Assembly (NCBI RefSeq): GCF_001651855.1 | Contig: NZ_LNQC01000056.1 | Span: 1 to 64,000 of the forward strand | DNA: 64,000 bases | Reading direction: 5' to 3' | Source of the DNA: Sinorhizobium americanum | Lineage (GTDB): Bacteria; Pseudomonadota; Alphaproteobacteria; Rhizobiales; Rhizobiaceae | Shown: positions 39,873 to 46,930 of the stretch, in pieces | Position numbering within the stretch: position 1 is the stretch's first letter | Layout of the letters: each line of letters opens with the position of its first letter | The notes under the pieces: model-generated | What the model saw: only the letters and a program-made list of their open reading frames with translations | Told to the model about the DNA's origin: nothing | Database searches by the model: none | Program-made: the position numbers and the translations under genes

Positions 39873-40258
39873 TGGCAAAAGGCATCGAAATGCGCGAAGC
39901 GCACTTCCCAGGACGCGCGCCGATCGACGCTTACGGCAATGGCGGCTTCCGCTTCGCCGACATGTCGCACCGCGGCTCGGTGCTGATGCTGCCCTCCGGC
40001 GTCTATGCCTGGGACGTCGACGAGGGCGATCCATTGGCGATCGACAAATTTCGGCGCGTTCTTGAGGAGGCTCAAGCAATCGAAGTCCTGCTCGTCGGGA
40101 CCGGCCGCGACATCAGACCCTTGCCGGCGGATCTGAAGGCGACATTGAAAGCGGCCAATATATCGTCCGATCCGATGAATACCGGCGCGGCGGTCCGCAC
40201 CTACAATGTCATGCTGGCCGAATCGCGCGCCGTGGCTGCAGCCCTGATTGCGGTGTGA
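39872..40258 (+). CDS. Mth938-like (DUF498) protein, bacterial counterpart of NDUFAF3
   Basis: A 128-residue soluble protein. IDAYGNGGFRFAD opens the domain, LPSGVYAWDV lies in the middle, the core is IEVLLVGTGRDIRPLP, and the end is MNTGAAVRTYNVMLAESRAVAAALI. The pattern VVGTG...T-N...N--L-E-R-VAAALI matches mitochondrial complex I assembly factor NDUFAF3. Its start overlaps the secDF stop (TGATG) and its stop overlaps the next start (GTGA), so translation is coupled across three genes. A complex I assembly role is inferred from family and neighbours. Confidence 0.85.
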   Translation: MAKGIEMREAHFPGRAPIDAYGNGGFRFADMSHRGSVLMLPSGVYAWDVDEGDPLAIDKFRRVLEEAQAIEVLLVGTGRDIRPLPADLKATLKAANISSDPMNTGAAVRTYNVMLAESRAVAAALIAV

Positions 40259-41121
40259 TCGAGCGCCGAAGGAATTCCAGCGTGCAAGTGCCAGATGCCC
40301 AGATACTCGCGACACTGCGGGACACCGATCGTGATCGCTATCTTGCATGCCTGCTCGCCCCGCCGGAAAAGCGGCACTCGCTTGCCTGCCTCTACGCCTT
40401 CCATGCCGAGATCGCCCGCATCCGCGACCTGGTGCACGAGCCGCTTCCCGGCGAAATTCGGCTGCAATGGTGGCGTGACCTGCTGGAGAACCGTTCGGGG
40501 GGCGAGGGCCACCCGCTGGCGGAGGCGCTGCTTGCCTGCATTTCCGAGCATCATCTGCCCGTTGCGGTTCTGCAGAACATGATCGACGCGCGCATTTTCG
40601 ACCTCTACGACGACCCGATGGAGGACACGACGGCGCTGGAAGGCTATGCGGGCGAAACGGCATCCGCACTCATTCAACTGGCTTCTCTCACTCTCGACCC
40701 GGCGAATGCCCGAATGTCCGCAGATGCTGCCGGTCATGCCGGCGTTGCGCAGACGGTCGCCGGCCTTTTGCTACTCCTGCCGGTCCATTCTCGGCGCGGC
40801 CAGGTCTATTTTCCCGCCGACCTCCTGCGGGCGACCGGGCTCGACCGGGAGACGCTGTTGGACGGGCGCGACGAGGTCGCGATTGGCAGGGCCGTTCGCG
40901 CATTCTGCGGGCTCGGCCGCGATCATCTCGCCAAAGCGCGCAGTAGTTTGGATTCGATCTCGCCGCAGAATTTCTCGGCCTTCATTTCCGTTGCTCTTGC
41001 CGAGCCGGTGTTTGAGCGCGCCGAGGCCGCCGGAGCGCGGATCCTGCGGCAATCGATCCAGCCGCCCCAGTGGCAACGGCAATGGCGGATGTGGCGCGCA
41101 AGCCGCCGCCGGCGTTTTTGA
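40255..41121 (+). CDS. Squalene/phytoene synthase-fold protein, NDUFAF6-like
   Basis: A 288-residue all-helical prenyl synthase fold. The two Asp-rich catalytic motifs of true synthases are not intact: the first reads RDLVHE, and the second site reads VAGLLLLLPVHSRRGQVYFP without the DxxxD. Sequence landmarks (IRLQWWRDLL, HSRRGQVYFPADLL, HLAKARSS) parallel mitochondrial NDUFAF6, a complex I assembly factor. Hence it is probably a non-catalytic assembly factor rather than a carotenoid enzyme. The GTG start overlaps the preceding stop. Confidence 0.8.
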   Translation: MIERRRNSSVQVPDAQILATLRDTDRDRYLACLLAPPEKRHSLACLYAFHAEIARIRDLVHEPLPGEIRLQWWRDLLENRSGGEGHPLAEALLACISEHHLPVAVLQNMIDARIFDLYDDPMEDTTALEGYAGETASALIQLASLTLDPANARMSADAAGHAGVAQTVAGLLLLLPVHSRRGQVYFPADLLRATGLDRETLLDGRDEVAIGRAVRAFCGLGRDHLAKARSSLDSISPQNFSAFISVALAEPVFERAEAAGARILRQSIQPPQWQRQWRMWRASRRRRF

Positions 41122-41201
41122 CGCATGCCGCTGTTCAAGCTGGCGCAAGCCTCGAGCGATAAGAATGGGCGTTACTTATTCCTGTCGTCCGAAGGGGACG
41201 G

Positions 41202-41669
41202 ATGATGCTTTGGTTCATACTCATCGCTCTGGTTGCGTTCGTCGCCGCGTTTTATGTCTGGATGAATGCACGCGCCGAGCGCGACTCCAGCAATCCCGAT
41301 ACCGGTTCTGCCATGGTCGAGTTCGGCCGAGCCTTTCCGGATGAGGCAATCCGGGCGCTGCATTCGACTATCGATGGCAAGGCCATCTTTCTCCGCCTAC
41401 ACGACGGCAAGGCCGGCTTCATCCGGTCTCACGGCACCCATTACGTATGCCATGTCATTCATCCCGATAAGCTGCGGGTGAACAGCTCCGAAAGCGGGCA
41501 GGGGCTCATCGTCCATTTCCCGGATTTCGCCTATCTGGACAACAGCTTCGAATTTCGGACGGCGGCCGAGGCGGCAGAGGTCTCGCTGTGGCTGCTCGGC
41601 AGCTTCAGCCCGAAATCCGAGCTCGATGCACCGGTCGAAGAGAGAGCGGCGACGCAGACCACCGACTGA
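41202..41669 (+). CDS. Hypothetical membrane-anchored protein
   Basis: A 155-residue protein with one N-terminal membrane helix (residues 2-21, MLWFILIALVAFVAAFYVWM) and a soluble domain containing GKAIFLRLHDGKAGFIRSHG and a C-terminal acidic tail. No known family recognised. The ATG follows AAGGGGACGG. It lies 80 bases after the NDUFAF6-like gene and converges on trmFO with five bases between stops, so it may close the yajC-secDF transcription unit. Confidence 0.75.
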   Translation: MMLWFILIALVAFVAAFYVWMNARAERDSSNPDTGSAMVEFGRAFPDEAIRALHSTIDGKAIFLRLHDGKAGFIRSHGTHYVCHVIHPDKLRVNSSESGQGLIVHFPDFAYLDNSFEFRTAAEAAEVSLWLLGSFSPKSELDAPVEERAATQTTD

Positions 41670-41674
41670 AGTTG

Positions 41675-43096
41675 TTAGAGCGCTTGGTTGCCCAGCCAGT
41701 CGCCGCAGTCCTTGAGTGCTCTGGCCGCAGTCGCCTGCTTCTTGGCCAGTGCCTTTTCCTTGCCGCGGAAGCGTTTGGCACCTTCGGGCCTCGTAAGCGC
41801 ACCCGACTCCAGCGGCGGAAACAGGCCGAAATTGATGTTCATCGGCTGGAACGACCGCTTGCCGGGCTCGTCTTCCGAAACGATGTGCCCGCCGGTGATG
41901 TGGTTGAGAAGCGCGCCGAAGGCCGTCGTGTCCGGCGGCAGCGACAGCACTTCGCCCTTGCGCTCGGCAGCGGCGAACCGTCCGGCGAGAAGCCCGATGC
42001 TGGCGCTTTCCACATAGCCCTCACAGCCGGTGATCTGGCCGGCAAAGCGCAGGCCGGGACGGGATTTCAGCGTCAGCGAGTGGTCGAGAAGGATCGGCGA
42101 GTTGATATAGGTGTTGCGGTGCAGGCCGCCGAGTCTTGCAAATTCGGCGTTCTCCAGGCCCGGAATCATCCGGAACACTTCCGTTTGGGCGCCGTATTTC
42201 AGTTTGGTCTGGAAGCCCACCATGTTGTAGAGCGTGCCCAATGCATTGTCCTGACGCAGCTGCACGACGGCGTAGGGCTTGACCGTTGGGTTGTGGGCAT
42301 TGGTGAGCCCCATCGGCTTCATCGGGCCGTGGCGCAGCGTCTCGCGGCCGCGTTCCGCCATCACCTCGATCGGCAGGCAGCCGTCGAAATAGGGCGTACC
42401 TTCCCATTCCTTGAAGCCGGACTTGTCGCTGGCGATCAGCGCATCGACGAAGGCGTTATATTGCTCCTCCGTCATCGGGCAGTTGATATAGTCCTTGCCG
42501 GTGCCGCCCGGACCGACCTTGTCGTAGCGCGACTGGTGCCAGCAAATATCCATGTCGATCGTCTCGGCGTAGACGATCGGCGCTATGGCGTCGAAGAAGG
42601 CGAGAGCATCGGCGCCGGTTTCGCGGCGGATCGCCTCGGCCAGGCCGGGAGCGGTGAGCGGACCGGTGGCGACGATCGCAAGATCCCATTCCCTGGGCGG
42701 CAGGTCGCTGATTTCCTCGCGAACCACCGAGATCAGCGGGTGGCTTTCGATCCGGGCGCCGACCGCCTGCGAGAAGCCATCCCGGTCGACAGCAAGGGCG
42801 CCGCCGGCGGGCACCTGGTTGCGATCGGCTGCCTGCATGATCAGCGAGCCGGCGAGGCGCATTTCCGCATGCAGTACGCCAACGGCGTTGCTCGTCGCGT
42901 CGTCGGAGCGGAAGGAGTTGGAGCAAACGAGTTCGGCGAGGCCATCGGTCTTGTGCGCGTCCGTGCCGCGCACGCCGCGCATTTCGTGCAGAATGACCGG
43001 CACGCCGGCTTCGGCGATCTGCCAGGCGGCTTCCGAGCCGGCCAGCCCGCCGCCGATGACATGAATGGGCGAGTAAGGAGAGGTGGTCCTGTTCAT
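41675..43096 (-). CDS. trmFO: Methylenetetrahydrofolate-tRNA-(uracil-5-)-methyltransferase TrmFO
   Basis: Flavoprotein that forms 5-methyluridine at position 54 of tRNA using methylene-THF. The 473-residue protein begins with a dinucleotide fold, [19 protein letters not shown], and has [22 protein letters not shown] and the C-terminal [20 protein letters not shown]. The frame extends 13 codons upstream, but [10 protein letters not shown] is the likely start. Confidence 0.95.
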   Translation of the reverse strand: MNRTTSPYSPIHVIGGGLAGSEAAWQIAEAGVPVILHEMRGVRGTDAHKTDGLAELVCSNSFRSDDATSNAVGVLHAEMRLAGSLIMQAADRNQVPAGGALAVDRDGFSQAVGARIESHPLISVVREEISDLPPREWDLAIVATGPLTAPGLAEAIRRETGADALAFFDAIAPIVYAETIDMDICWHQSRYDKVGPGGTGKDYINCPMTEEQYNAFVDALIASDKSGFKEWEGTPYFDGCLPIEVMAERGRETLRHGPMKPMGLTNAHNPTVKPYAVVQLRQDNALGTLYNMVGFQTKLKYGAQTEVFRMIPGLENAEFARLGGLHRNTYINSPILLDHSLTLKSRPGLRFAGQITGCEGYVESASIGLLAGRFAAAERKGEVLSLPPDTTAFGALLNHITGGHIVSEDEPGKRSFQPMNINFGLFPPLESGALTRPEGAKRFRGKEKALAKKQATAARALKDCGDWLGNQAL

Positions 43097-43132
43097 GCGC
43101 GGCTTCCTAGCATAGCCATGCCGCGCTTCCAA

Positions 43133-43157
43133 CAAAAACGGCGCCCGTAGGCGCCGT
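43133..43157 (-). terminator. Terminator of the first DUF1127 gene
   Basis: Perfect eight-base-pair stem ACGGCGCC/GGCGCCGT with a four-base loop, followed on the minus strand by TTTTTG. It lies between the DUF1127 stop and the trmFO start, so it insulates trmFO. Confidence 0.85.
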
Positions 43158-43183
43158 CTTTGAAGTTCGAGGCTTCGTTCCGA

Positions 43184-43327
43184 TTATCGGAAGGAGCGGG
43201 CCGCAATGTTGCGGATATCGTAGCGGGTGATGCCGATATCGCTCAGGGCGTGGTTCGAAAGGCCGCCGAGTTCGGCGACAGTGCGGCGGTAGTTGATCCA
43301 GCTCTTTGCAAGGCGAATGGGGTTCAT
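43184..43327 (-). CDS. DUF1127 small protein (copy 1)
   Basis: A 47-residue Arg-rich protein: MNPIRLAKSWINYRRTVAEL followed by GGLSNHALSDIGITRYDIRN and a short tail. The layout xxxWxxYRxTxxELxxLSxxxLxDIGIxRxDI is the DUF1127 (YjiS-like) pattern. GAGGAAA lies eight bases before the ATG. In Agrobacterium and other alphaproteobacteria such mini-proteins have been linked to RNA turnover and to phosphate and carbon physiology. Own terminator; a paralogue lies 412 bases upstream. Confidence 0.85.
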   Translation of the reverse strand: MNPIRLAKSWINYRRTVAELGGLSNHALSDIGITRYDIRNIAARSFR

Positions 43328-43739
43328 GGTCGTTTTCCTCAGATCATTGGGCGCGACAGTGATTTGTCTGCGTCGTTGAGGTTCTTATACGCCTGTCTAA
43401 TTGGCAGGTGGAGTGCAAAGAAAATGCATCTGCTATGCATTTGTGCACTGCATCGATGTTTTGCTGTGCAGGGGCTCGGAGGAGCCCGAAAATGCATCGC
43501 ATCTTAGCGGCGGTTAATCTCCGTCCCGTCGCCGTAGCGCGTTGTTTCGCAGCGGTTTTCGCGGACGCTGCCATTGGACGCGAGCCGTTCCAACAAGGCT
43601 TTCAGGACCGCCATTATTGCAGTGCGAAATAGATGTGCCAAATGGACTAAACGCGTCCCGTCGCCGAGCGCCAAGCAGGCAATGAAAAACGCCCTCCGGC
43701 AGGGCCGGAGGGCGTTTGGAAACAGCAGCCGTCTGTCGC
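43328..43739. other. Intergenic region between the two DUF1127 genes
   Basis: About 410 bases with no convincing gene. It contains the terminator of copy 2 (43684-43717), a perfect GGGCTC-GGAG-GAGCCC hairpin at about 43475-43490, and a cluster of ATGCAT/TGCAT-type words around 43420-43500 that could be operator sites. The frame at 43408-43632 has no ribosome site or family features. Confidence 0.5.
43684..43717 (-). terminator. Terminator of the second DUF1127 gene
   Basis: Eleven-base-pair stem ACGCCCTCCGG/CCGGAGGGCGT with a short loop, followed on the minus strand by TTTTTCATT. Confidence 0.85.
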
Positions 43740-43883
43740 TTACTTGACAGCCTTGCGAGCAACGTAGGGAATGTCCGCGCGGCCGATGCCGAGGTCGTTC
43801 AGCTCACGGTCGCTCATGCGGCCGAGCTCGCTGCAGGTCTGACGATACTTGCGCCAATTGTTGAAAGAACGTGCGAGGTTCAT
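43740..43883 (-). CDS. DUF1127 small protein (copy 2)
   Basis: A 47-residue paralogue of copy 1: MNLARSFNNWRKYRQTCSEL followed by GRMSDRELNDLGIGRADIPY and ending VARKAVK. The frame remains open for 39 codons upstream, but the internal ATG at 43883 has GAAAGGAATAGGATC in front and gives the family's normal length. It has its own terminator, so the pair are separate transcription units. Confidence 0.87.
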   Translation of the reverse strand: MNLARSFNNWRKYRQTCSELGRMSDRELNDLGIGRADIPYVARKAVK

Positions 43884-44121
43884 GATCCTATTCCTTTCAG
43901 GGTCGTTCGCCAGCGCTCTATCTCTCTTGCTGGCCATCATCTTATGGACGGGAATATAATCGATTTGTCCTCGGAAAACAGAGACGATGCTGCATCGCAC
44001 CCATGCAGCTTTTGCAATCCTCTGTCGGCCGTTAATCCAGTGTTAATTTATGGTGATGACGGGTGTGCCTTGAATCGCCTCGGGTGAGGCGGCGAAGATC
44101 GAAATGTGGCTCGAACCGCAC

Positions 44122-44247
44122 AAAAAACAACGCCCGCTGGGGGAGGAGATCCAGCGGGCGTTGCTTGTTCTGATTGGCAACTGGGAGGAGGAGGTTGCCA
44201 ATCCGTATCGGGGGCGCTGGGAGGAGGAGTGCGCTGCCCGATCGATG
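44122..44247 (-). ncRNA. Small RNA copy 1, alpha-r14/NfeR1-like, three hairpins with CCTCCTCCC-type loops
   Basis: Read on the minus strand: hairpin at 44240-44209 with loop CTCCTCCTCCCA; hairpin at 44202-44173 (ATTGGCAAC/GTTGCCAAT) with the same loop motif; terminator hairpin at 44160-44131 (CGCCCGCTGG stem) with a CTCCTCCCC loop, then TTGTTTTTT. A CTATCT -10-like box at 44259-44254 places the 5' end near 44247, a transcript of about 125 nt. The loops are anti-Shine-Dalgarno sequences. Rhizobial alpha-r14 RNAs (NfeR1/Smr14C2) are described with three such motifs and a role in osmoadaptation and nodulation. Ends are inferred. Confidence 0.8.
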
Positions 44248-44253
44248 ATCTGA

Positions 44254-44259
44254 AGATAG
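44254..44259 (-). promoter_or_regulatory. Putative -10 box of small RNA copy 1
   Basis: CTATCT on the minus strand, close to the rhizobial CTATAT consensus and seven bases ahead of the inferred 5' end. A -35-like TATACA/CTATAC lies 16-17 bases upstream; the match is weak. Confidence 0.4.
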
Positions 44260-44411
44260 GCGTGCACCCCTAATTTGTATAGGGACACTGCGGAATGGCA
44301 CATATGCGCGTGATGCATGGCTGCGACGGTCGCCTGGCGGAAGTGCTTCAATACTGTGCAACCACGCTCAGCCTAACTCCACAAGCGTGAAGATCTTATC
44401 GCAGGTGCGAA

Positions 44412-44536
44412 GAACGAAAAACGCCCGCCGGGGGAGGAGATCCGGCGGGCGTCGTTAAGGTGATTGGCAACCGGGAGGAGGATTGTTGCCAATCCTATCG
44501 AAACAGCGTTGGGAGGAGGAATACGCTGCCTCGAAT
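44412..44536 (-). ncRNA. Small RNA copy 2, tandem paralogue of copy 1
   Basis: Same architecture: CAGCGT/ACGCTG hairpin (44528-44504) with loop TCCTCCTCCC; ATTGGCAAC/GTTGCCAAT hairpin (44493-44463), stem identical to copy 1, with loop TCCTCCTCCCG; terminator ACGCCCGCCGG/CCGGCGGGCGT (44452-44421) with a TCTCCTCCCC loop and TTTTCGTTCTT. The first hairpin and leader differ most from copy 1. No clear -10 box was found, so the 5' end is approximate. About 165 bases separate the two copies. Confidence 0.75.
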
Positions 44537-44749
44537 TCTGTCGAGCTTCGGCTCGGGGTATTTCCGGAAGTCCGGGAGGGAGACCAACCGCGGGCGGCTT
44601 TGTTTCTTCCACGCCGCTCTCAATGTCAGCAATATAAGTCGGCTGGGCGCATTTGTGCAGTGCGATATCGACATGGAAGATCTGCATCCTGCGCAAACCG
44701 TCTTTTGCAGCGATCGAATGGCTGCAGCGGCGCTGCGGTCGTGTCACGA

Positions 44750-44832
44750 TGGTGCCCGGTGAGGGACTCGAACCCCCATGCTCTCGCGCTTGGACCTAAA
44801 CCAAGTGTGTCTACCAATTCCACCAACCGGGC
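44750..44832 (-). tRNA. tRNA-Leu (anticodon TAG)
   Basis: On the minus strand the acceptor GCCCGGT pairs with ACCGGGC, discriminator A, and CCA is encoded (44752-44750). Anticodon stem CTTGG/CCAAG encloses loop TTTAGGT, giving anticodon TAG. A class II variable arm is present and the T arm reads GGGTTCGAGTCCC. Confidence 0.93.
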
Positions 44833-45345
44833 AACGGAGGTGCTTGCGAAGCCTGTAGAACAATGAAAGGCATTTTGGCAAGCCTTGCATAAGGGCGAGC
44901 AGGGCGCCGGTGCTGCCTTGGCGTCATCTCGCGCTGCCGGCGCGGCGCGCCGGAAATGCTTGCCATTCGGCTGCCATCGGGTGTATTTGGCGCCCGTGAC
45001 GAAACCGCGAAGCGTGCCATGACTTCGTGACGCCCTGTCGAGAGCGATAGGACGATTACGGCTAAGTGATTGGGTTCACTGGCGTCTGGTCAACGACATC
45101 TCCGTGGCGGTGATTTGAGCCTGCGCAGCAGAGAGATACTGGTTCCAGTCTTTCGAATTGCTCGGGGAGACAATATCTCGGCCACATAGGGGTATTCGAC
45201 GGTGAGGAGGGGCGGCAAAGTGCCATTTTGCTTGCAAAACGGTTGCGGAATTGCGTAAAGCCACTCCCGGCAAATGGATCGGCTCACGTGCTCGCCGGAA
45301 CTTATCTAGGCAACAGCACGGTCAACGTGAAGTGAAGGTTTGAAC
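44833..45345. other. Intergenic region between tRNA-Leu and tig
   Basis: Just over 500 bases. Several 60-70 codon frames exist on the minus strand, but they lack ribosome sites and family features. The promoters of tRNA-Leu and tig must lie here; no clear consensus match was identified for either. Confidence 0.5.
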
Positions 45346-46821
45346 ATGCAGGTTATCGAAACGCTCGCTCAAGGGCTGAAGCGCGAACTCAAGGTCGTTA
45401 TTCCGGCCGATGAAATGGAAACTCGGATGAACGAGCGTTTGGCCGAGGTGAAGGACCGCGTCCGCATCAACGGCTTCCGTCCCGGCAAGGTGCCGGTCTC
45501 GCATCTGAAGAAGGTCTACGGCAAGTCGATCATGGCCGAGCTCGTCAACGACATCGTTCGCGAAAAGCCGACCGAAATTCTGACGAGCCGCGGCGAAAAA
45601 TCGGCCACGCAGCCTGAAGTCGCCATGACCGAGGACGAGGCCGAAGCGGACAAGATCCTCAACGCCCAAGCCGATTTCGAGTTCACGCTCGCCTACGAGA
45701 TCATCCCGGCGATCGAGCTCAAGGATGCGACCGGCATCAAGGTGACCCGCGAAGTCGTCGAGATCGGCGACGACGAAGTCAACGAGCAGATCCTGCGCAT
45801 CGCCGAAAGCGCCCGCAGCTATGAATCGAAGAAGGGCAAGGCAGCCGACGGCGACCGCGTCACCATCGATTATCTCGGCAAGGTCGACGGCGTTGCTTTC
45901 GACGGCGGCAAGGACGAGGACGCCGAACTGGTTCTCGGCTCCAACCGCTTCATCCCCGGCTTCGAAGAACAGCTCATCGGCGTCAAGGCGGGCGACGAGA
46001 AGACGATCACCGTCACGTTCCCGGCCGACTACCCGGCTGCCAATCTCGCGGGCAAGGAAGCAACCTTCGACATCACCGTCAAGGATGTCGCCGGCGCTGC
46101 GCCGATAGAGATCAATGACGAACTGGCAACGAAGCTCGGCCTCGAATCGGTCGACAAGCTGAAGGAAATCGTCCGCGGCCAGATCGAAGGCCAGTACGGC
46201 TCGGTCACCCGCCAGAAGGTCAAGCGTCAGCTGCTCGACCAACTGGACGAGCTCTACCAGTTCGAAACGCCCGAGCGCCTCGTCAACGCCGAATTCGACA
46301 ACATCTGGCGCCAGATCAACACCGACCTCGAGCAGGCCGGTAAGACCTTCGCCGATGAAGAGACGACGGAAGAGGAAGCCCGCGTCGAATACCGCAAGCT
46401 CGCCGAGCGCCGCGTCCGTCTCGGCCTCGTCCTCTCCGAAATCGGCGAGAAGGCCGGCGTTCAGGTGAGCGATGACGAAATGCAGCGCTCGCTGTTCGAG
46501 CAGCTTCGTCAGTTCCCCGGCCAGGAGAAGCAGATCCTCGACTACTTCAAGAACACGCCCGGTGCAGCCGCTTCGCTGCGCGCGCCGCTCTTCGAAGAGA
46601 AGGTCGTCGATCACCTGCTTTCGGAAGTCTCCGTGACCGACAAGACGGTTTCCAAGGAAGCCCTGATGGCCGAGGACGAATCCGAAGACAAGCCGGCCAA
46701 GAAGGCGCCTGCCAAGAAGAAGGCGGCCGCCAAGGCCGAAGCTGCCGAAGGCGAAGAAGCCGCGGCTCCGAAGAAAAAGGTTCCGGCCAAGAAGAAGGCC
46801 GCCGACGAAAGCGCCGAGTAA
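45346..46821 (+). CDS. tig: Trigger factor
   Basis: Ribosome-associated chaperone and peptidyl-prolyl isomerase. The 491-residue protein has the ribosome-binding motif [17 protein letters not shown] near residue 45, the FKBP-type domain (about 165-250, [17 protein letters not shown]) and the C-terminal chaperone arms. A C-terminal extension of about 45 residues is Lys/Ala/Glu-rich ([14 protein letters not shown]). ATG 45346 follows GAAGG; the TTG at 45340 is less likely. Confidence 0.96.
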   Translation: MQVIETLAQGLKRELKVVIPADEMETRMNERLAEVKDRVRINGFRPGKVPVSHLKKVYGKSIMAELVNDIVREKPTEILTSRGEKSATQPEVAMTEDEAEADKILNAQADFEFTLAYEIIPAIELKDATGIKVTREVVEIGDDEVNEQILRIAESARSYESKKGKAADGDRVTIDYLGKVDGVAFDGGKDEDAELVLGSNRFIPGFEEQLIGVKAGDEKTITVTFPADYPAANLAGKEATFDITVKDVAGAAPIEINDELATKLGLESVDKLKEIVRGQIEGQYGSVTRQKVKRQLLDQLDELYQFETPERLVNAEFDNIWRQINTDLEQAGKTFADEETTEEEARVEYRKLAERRVRLGLVLSEIGEKAGVQVSDDEMQRSLFEQLRQFPGQEKQILDYFKNTPGAAASLRAPLFEEKVVDHLLSEVSVTDKTVSKEALMAEDESEDKPAKKAPAKKKAAAKAEAAEGEEAAAPKKKVPAKKKAADESAE

Positions 46822-46841
46822 TCGGCCCGTACAGAATCGTT

Positions 46842-46867
46842 AAAGGCCGCCTTCGGGCGGCCTTTTT
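46842..46867. terminator. tig terminator
   Basis: AAGGCCGCC-TTCG-GGCGGCCTT followed by TTT on the plus strand. The tetraloop is the stable UUCG type. Confidence 0.9.
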
Positions 46868-46880
46868 CGTTTGCGCAGAG

Positions 46881-46902
46881 AAAAGCCGCCGAAACCGGCG
46901 GC
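46881..46902 (-). terminator. sthA terminator
   Basis: On the minus strand GCCGCC-GGTTTC-GGCGGC is followed by TTTTCTC. It lies 30 bases past the sthA stop. Confidence 0.65.
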
Positions 46903-46930
46903 ATGAATTGCAGGAGGCAGAGGCGGAAAC

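Noticed and set aside
40255-41121. Carotenoid or hopanoid biosynthesis gene
   Set aside because: Asp-rich catalytic motifs are degraded and no terpenoid genes are nearby; an NDUFAF6-like role fits better.
43408-43632. 74-codon plus-strand frame between the DUF1127 genes
   Set aside because: No ribosome site or family features; TGCAT repeats explain part of its sequence.
44101-44530. Possible CRISPR-like array because of recurring GGGAGGAGG blocks
   Set aside because: Blocks sit in loops of distinct hairpins with unequal spacing and different stems; two structured RNA genes explain them better.
45076-45287. Overlapping 65-codon minus-strand frames before tig
   Set aside because: Two frames cover the same bases, neither has a ribosome site or conserved pattern.
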